Assembly: GCA_902779085.1 (NCBI GenBank)
Contig: CACYZY010000003.1
Coordinates: forward strand, 1 to 64,000
Direction of reading: 5' to 3'
Length of the DNA stretch: 64,000 nucleotides
From: an uncultured Bacteroidales bacterium
Lineage (GTDB): Bacteria; Bacteroidota; Bacteroidia; Bacteroidales; Bacteroidaceae
Shown here: in pieces, positions 62,345 through 64,000 of the stretch
Numbering within the stretch: the first letter of the stretch is position 1
Layout: each line of letters opens with the position of its first letter
Position numbers and translations under genes: made by a program
The notes under the pieces: model-generated
Told to the model about the DNA's origin: nothing
Database searches by the model: none
Seen by the model: only the letters and a program-made list of their open reading frames with translations

Positions 62345-64000
62345 ATGGACTATATATCATCATTTAACAACGGTCATCAGGGTGGTTTGAGGTTGGACTA
62401 CCTGCCCTGCGTGAACTATTCTATGATGCTGAATAGGGTGAACACCTGTACGATGTGTGAGGTAGAGAATCATGAGCACTCTAATTGGCAGGCCGTAGAA
62501 CTGAGTGTGGGTGGTGAATTCATTAAGCCAGACGTTCAGTATGTGGACTTCATAGAGGCAGGACAGCGTGTGCTGATACCTGAACTGAAGATTGAACCGT
62601 TGATAGATAAGCTATTGAATATGACCGAGATGGTGGAAACCATCTTTACTATAACTATCAAGACTGGTGGTGAGGTGTTGCTGCAACACGACTTCCCCAT
62701 CAGTCTGATGGCCTTTGACCAATGGACAGGCACTGGGGTGCGTCCTGAATTGCTGGCTTCGTTTGTAGTGCCTAATCATCCGTTGATTTCGAGCGTGATT
62801 GTGAAGGCGTCGAAGTTTATGGAGAAATGGACGGGCTCGTCGGCGATGGATGAATACCAGACGCAGGACCGTCACAGGGCTCGTTTGCAGGTAGCTGCTA
62901 TCTACGAGGCACTGAGGGGCGAAGGAGTGGTGTATGTGGCTCCTCCTGCATCGTTCGAGCCTATGGGCCAGCGCGTCAGATTGGCCGATAAGGTGCTGAG
63001 CGAGAAGCTGGGTACGTGCCTGGATACTACGTTGCTCTTTGCTTCGTGTCTGGAAGCAGTGGGTCTGTTCCCTATACTGGTATTACAGAAGGGGCATGCA
63101 TTTGTGGGTGCGTGGATTACGGAAGACATTTATGCACAGAATATTGGCGATGATGCATCGTTCCTGTTGAAGAAATGTGCTGACGGAGTGAACGATATCG
63201 TGGTGGTGGAGACTACCGCACTGACATCGTCATCGCCTGTGGCGTTTGACGAGGCGGTGAAGCAAGCCTTAGTGAAGCTGAAGGACGAAGAACGCTTCCA
63301 ACTGTTTGTGGATGTGCACCGTTGCCGTTTGAGTAACGTGAAACCGTTGCCACAACGCATTGAGCTGAATGGCAAGGTGACGGTGAAGAACGAGGGCGTG
63401 CAGCACGAGAACGCTACGGAGAGTGTGGAGCGACTGGACCACTATGCACTGAAGATTGAAGAGGACAAGCAACAGGTGACCAAACAGACAATCTGGGAGC
63501 GTAAGTTGCTGGATTTCTCGCTGCGCAATAACTTGCTGAACGCTAAACTGGGCAAGCGCATCATTCCGTTTGTGTCGTTTGGCATTGACCAGGTGGAAGA
63601 TCAACTGATGGATGGGAAGAGCTTCACGATGCAGCCTTATCCCAAAACTCAGATTGAACCTACGGAGAGCGGTATGTATGACTCGTCGCTCCAAGCTGCT
63701 GATTTGGAGGCGCTGACGAAGGATGAGCTGAAGAACAAGCGCTTGATTTCATTCCTGAGTGAGACGGAGCTGAAGAACGGAGTGAAGTTCCTGTATCGTA
63801 TGGCGCGCACAGCGATGGAGGAGAACGGTGCCAACTCGCTGTTCCTGGCGTTGGGTCTGCTGAAGTGGTATGAGAGCGAGAAGAGTGTGCAACCTCGTTA
63901 TGCGCCTATCTTGTTGTTGCCAGTAGACCTGGTGCGCAAGGGTGGAGAAACCGGCTATGTGATTCGCTCCCGTGACGAGGACATGATATTGAACATCACG
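62345..64000 (+). CDS. DUF4011-type giant helicase, N-terminal 552 residues (cut by window edge)
   Basis: The frame is open from the ATG at 62345 to the last base (552 codons). Residues about 210-260 contain KLGTCLDTTLLFASCLEAVG and KGHAFVGAWI, a transglutaminase-like core with Cys and His. WERKLLDFSLRNNLLNAK (about 382-399) is the start of DUF4011, found at the front of very large SF1 helicases with DUF3320/REase tails. The helicase motifs would lie beyond the window. Such proteins are suspected in nucleic-acid defence. The gene is GC-richer than the 49-54 kb region. Confidence 0.8.
   Translation, partial: MDYISSFNNGHQGGLRLDYLPCVNYSMMLNRVNTCTMCEVENHEHSNWQAVELSVGGEFIKPDVQYVDFIEAGQRVLIPELKIEPLIDKLLNMTEMVETIFTITIKTGGEVLLQHDFPISLMAFDQWTGTGVRPELLASFVVPNHPLISSVIVKASKFMEKWTGSSAMDEYQTQDRHRARLQVAAIYEALRGEGVVYVAPPASFEPMGQRVRLADKVLSEKLGTCLDTTLLFASCLEAVGLFPILVLQKGHAFVGAWITEDIYAQNIGDDASFLLKKCADGVNDIVVVETTALTSSSPVAFDEAVKQALVKLKDEERFQLFVDVHRCRLSNVKPLPQRIELNGKVTVKNEGVQHENATESVERLDHYALKIEEDKQQVTKQTIWERKLLDFSLRNNLLNAKLGKRIIPFVSFGIDQVEDQLMDGKSFTMQPYPKTQIEPTESGMYDSSLQAADLEALTKDELKNKRLISFLSETELKNGVKFLYRMARTAMEENGANSLFLALGLLKWYESEKSVQPRYAPILLLPVDLVRKGGETGYVIRSRDEDMILNIT

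Overview
The window looks like chromosome of a gut- or rumen-type Prevotella/Segatella (Bacteroidales). The evidence is the TAnnTTTG -7 promoter elements about 19-20 bp from TTTG/TTGC -33 elements, sparse Shine-Dalgarno sites, many signal-peptidase-II lipoproteins, fimbrillin-like proteins and plant-glycan hydrolases (CE2, GH51, GH43, GH3). A 'smalltalk' peptide and a long HU-like protein, both typical of Bacteroidales mobile loci, agree with this. The genus is an inference.

Layout. 1-6 kb: an AT-rich accessory edge with a frameshifted DUF3987-type ATPase, an M15 peptidase, a broken GIY-YIG/zinc-ribbon repeat gene and a NERD protein, ending near tRNA-Gly(CCC). 6-40 kb: mostly core genes. These are an aldo/keto reductase with Fe-S tail, ClpB (possible sigma-54 promoter), two tandem glutathione peroxidases, a CE2 esterase, the DUF1015-umuD-umuC operon, the ileS-dksA-lspA-DUF4296 run, TrmH, a BamA/TamA-like protein, a hexuronate-type MFS carrier, and a DUF4298/kinase-RapZC/nucleotidyltransferase/SIMPL operon. 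An SDR-esterase-thioesterase run, an S9 peptidase, GH51 and CorA (with a leader containing a terminator just before its start) follow.

40-57 kb is accessory: a small-peptide plus fimbrillin-like lipoprotein pair, GH43, an HU/smalltalk locus that has accreted toxin-antitoxin, RhuM-PLD and DinD pieces between repeated promoter-bearing segments, and Fic. After that come a 1.1-kb decayed region with a large inverted iteron structure and a relic of the M15 gene. A CoiA-like gene is then followed by a nuclease-helicase/NUDIX/coiled-coil/zinc-ribbon/membrane run that resembles a defence cassette. A second small-peptide plus lipoprotein pair, this one with 26-residue leucine-rich repeats, closes the region.

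57-64 kb: an ABC exporter, a PepSY-like lipoprotein, a noncoding tandem repeat, a GH3 enzyme and the start of a giant DUF4011-type helicase that runs off the right edge.

The most novel-looking items are the two paralogous peptide/lipoprotein loci, the self-repeating smalltalk/promoter segment, the nuclease-helicase-NUDIX cassette and the corA leader. All functions were assigned by reading the sequence; no database search was possible.
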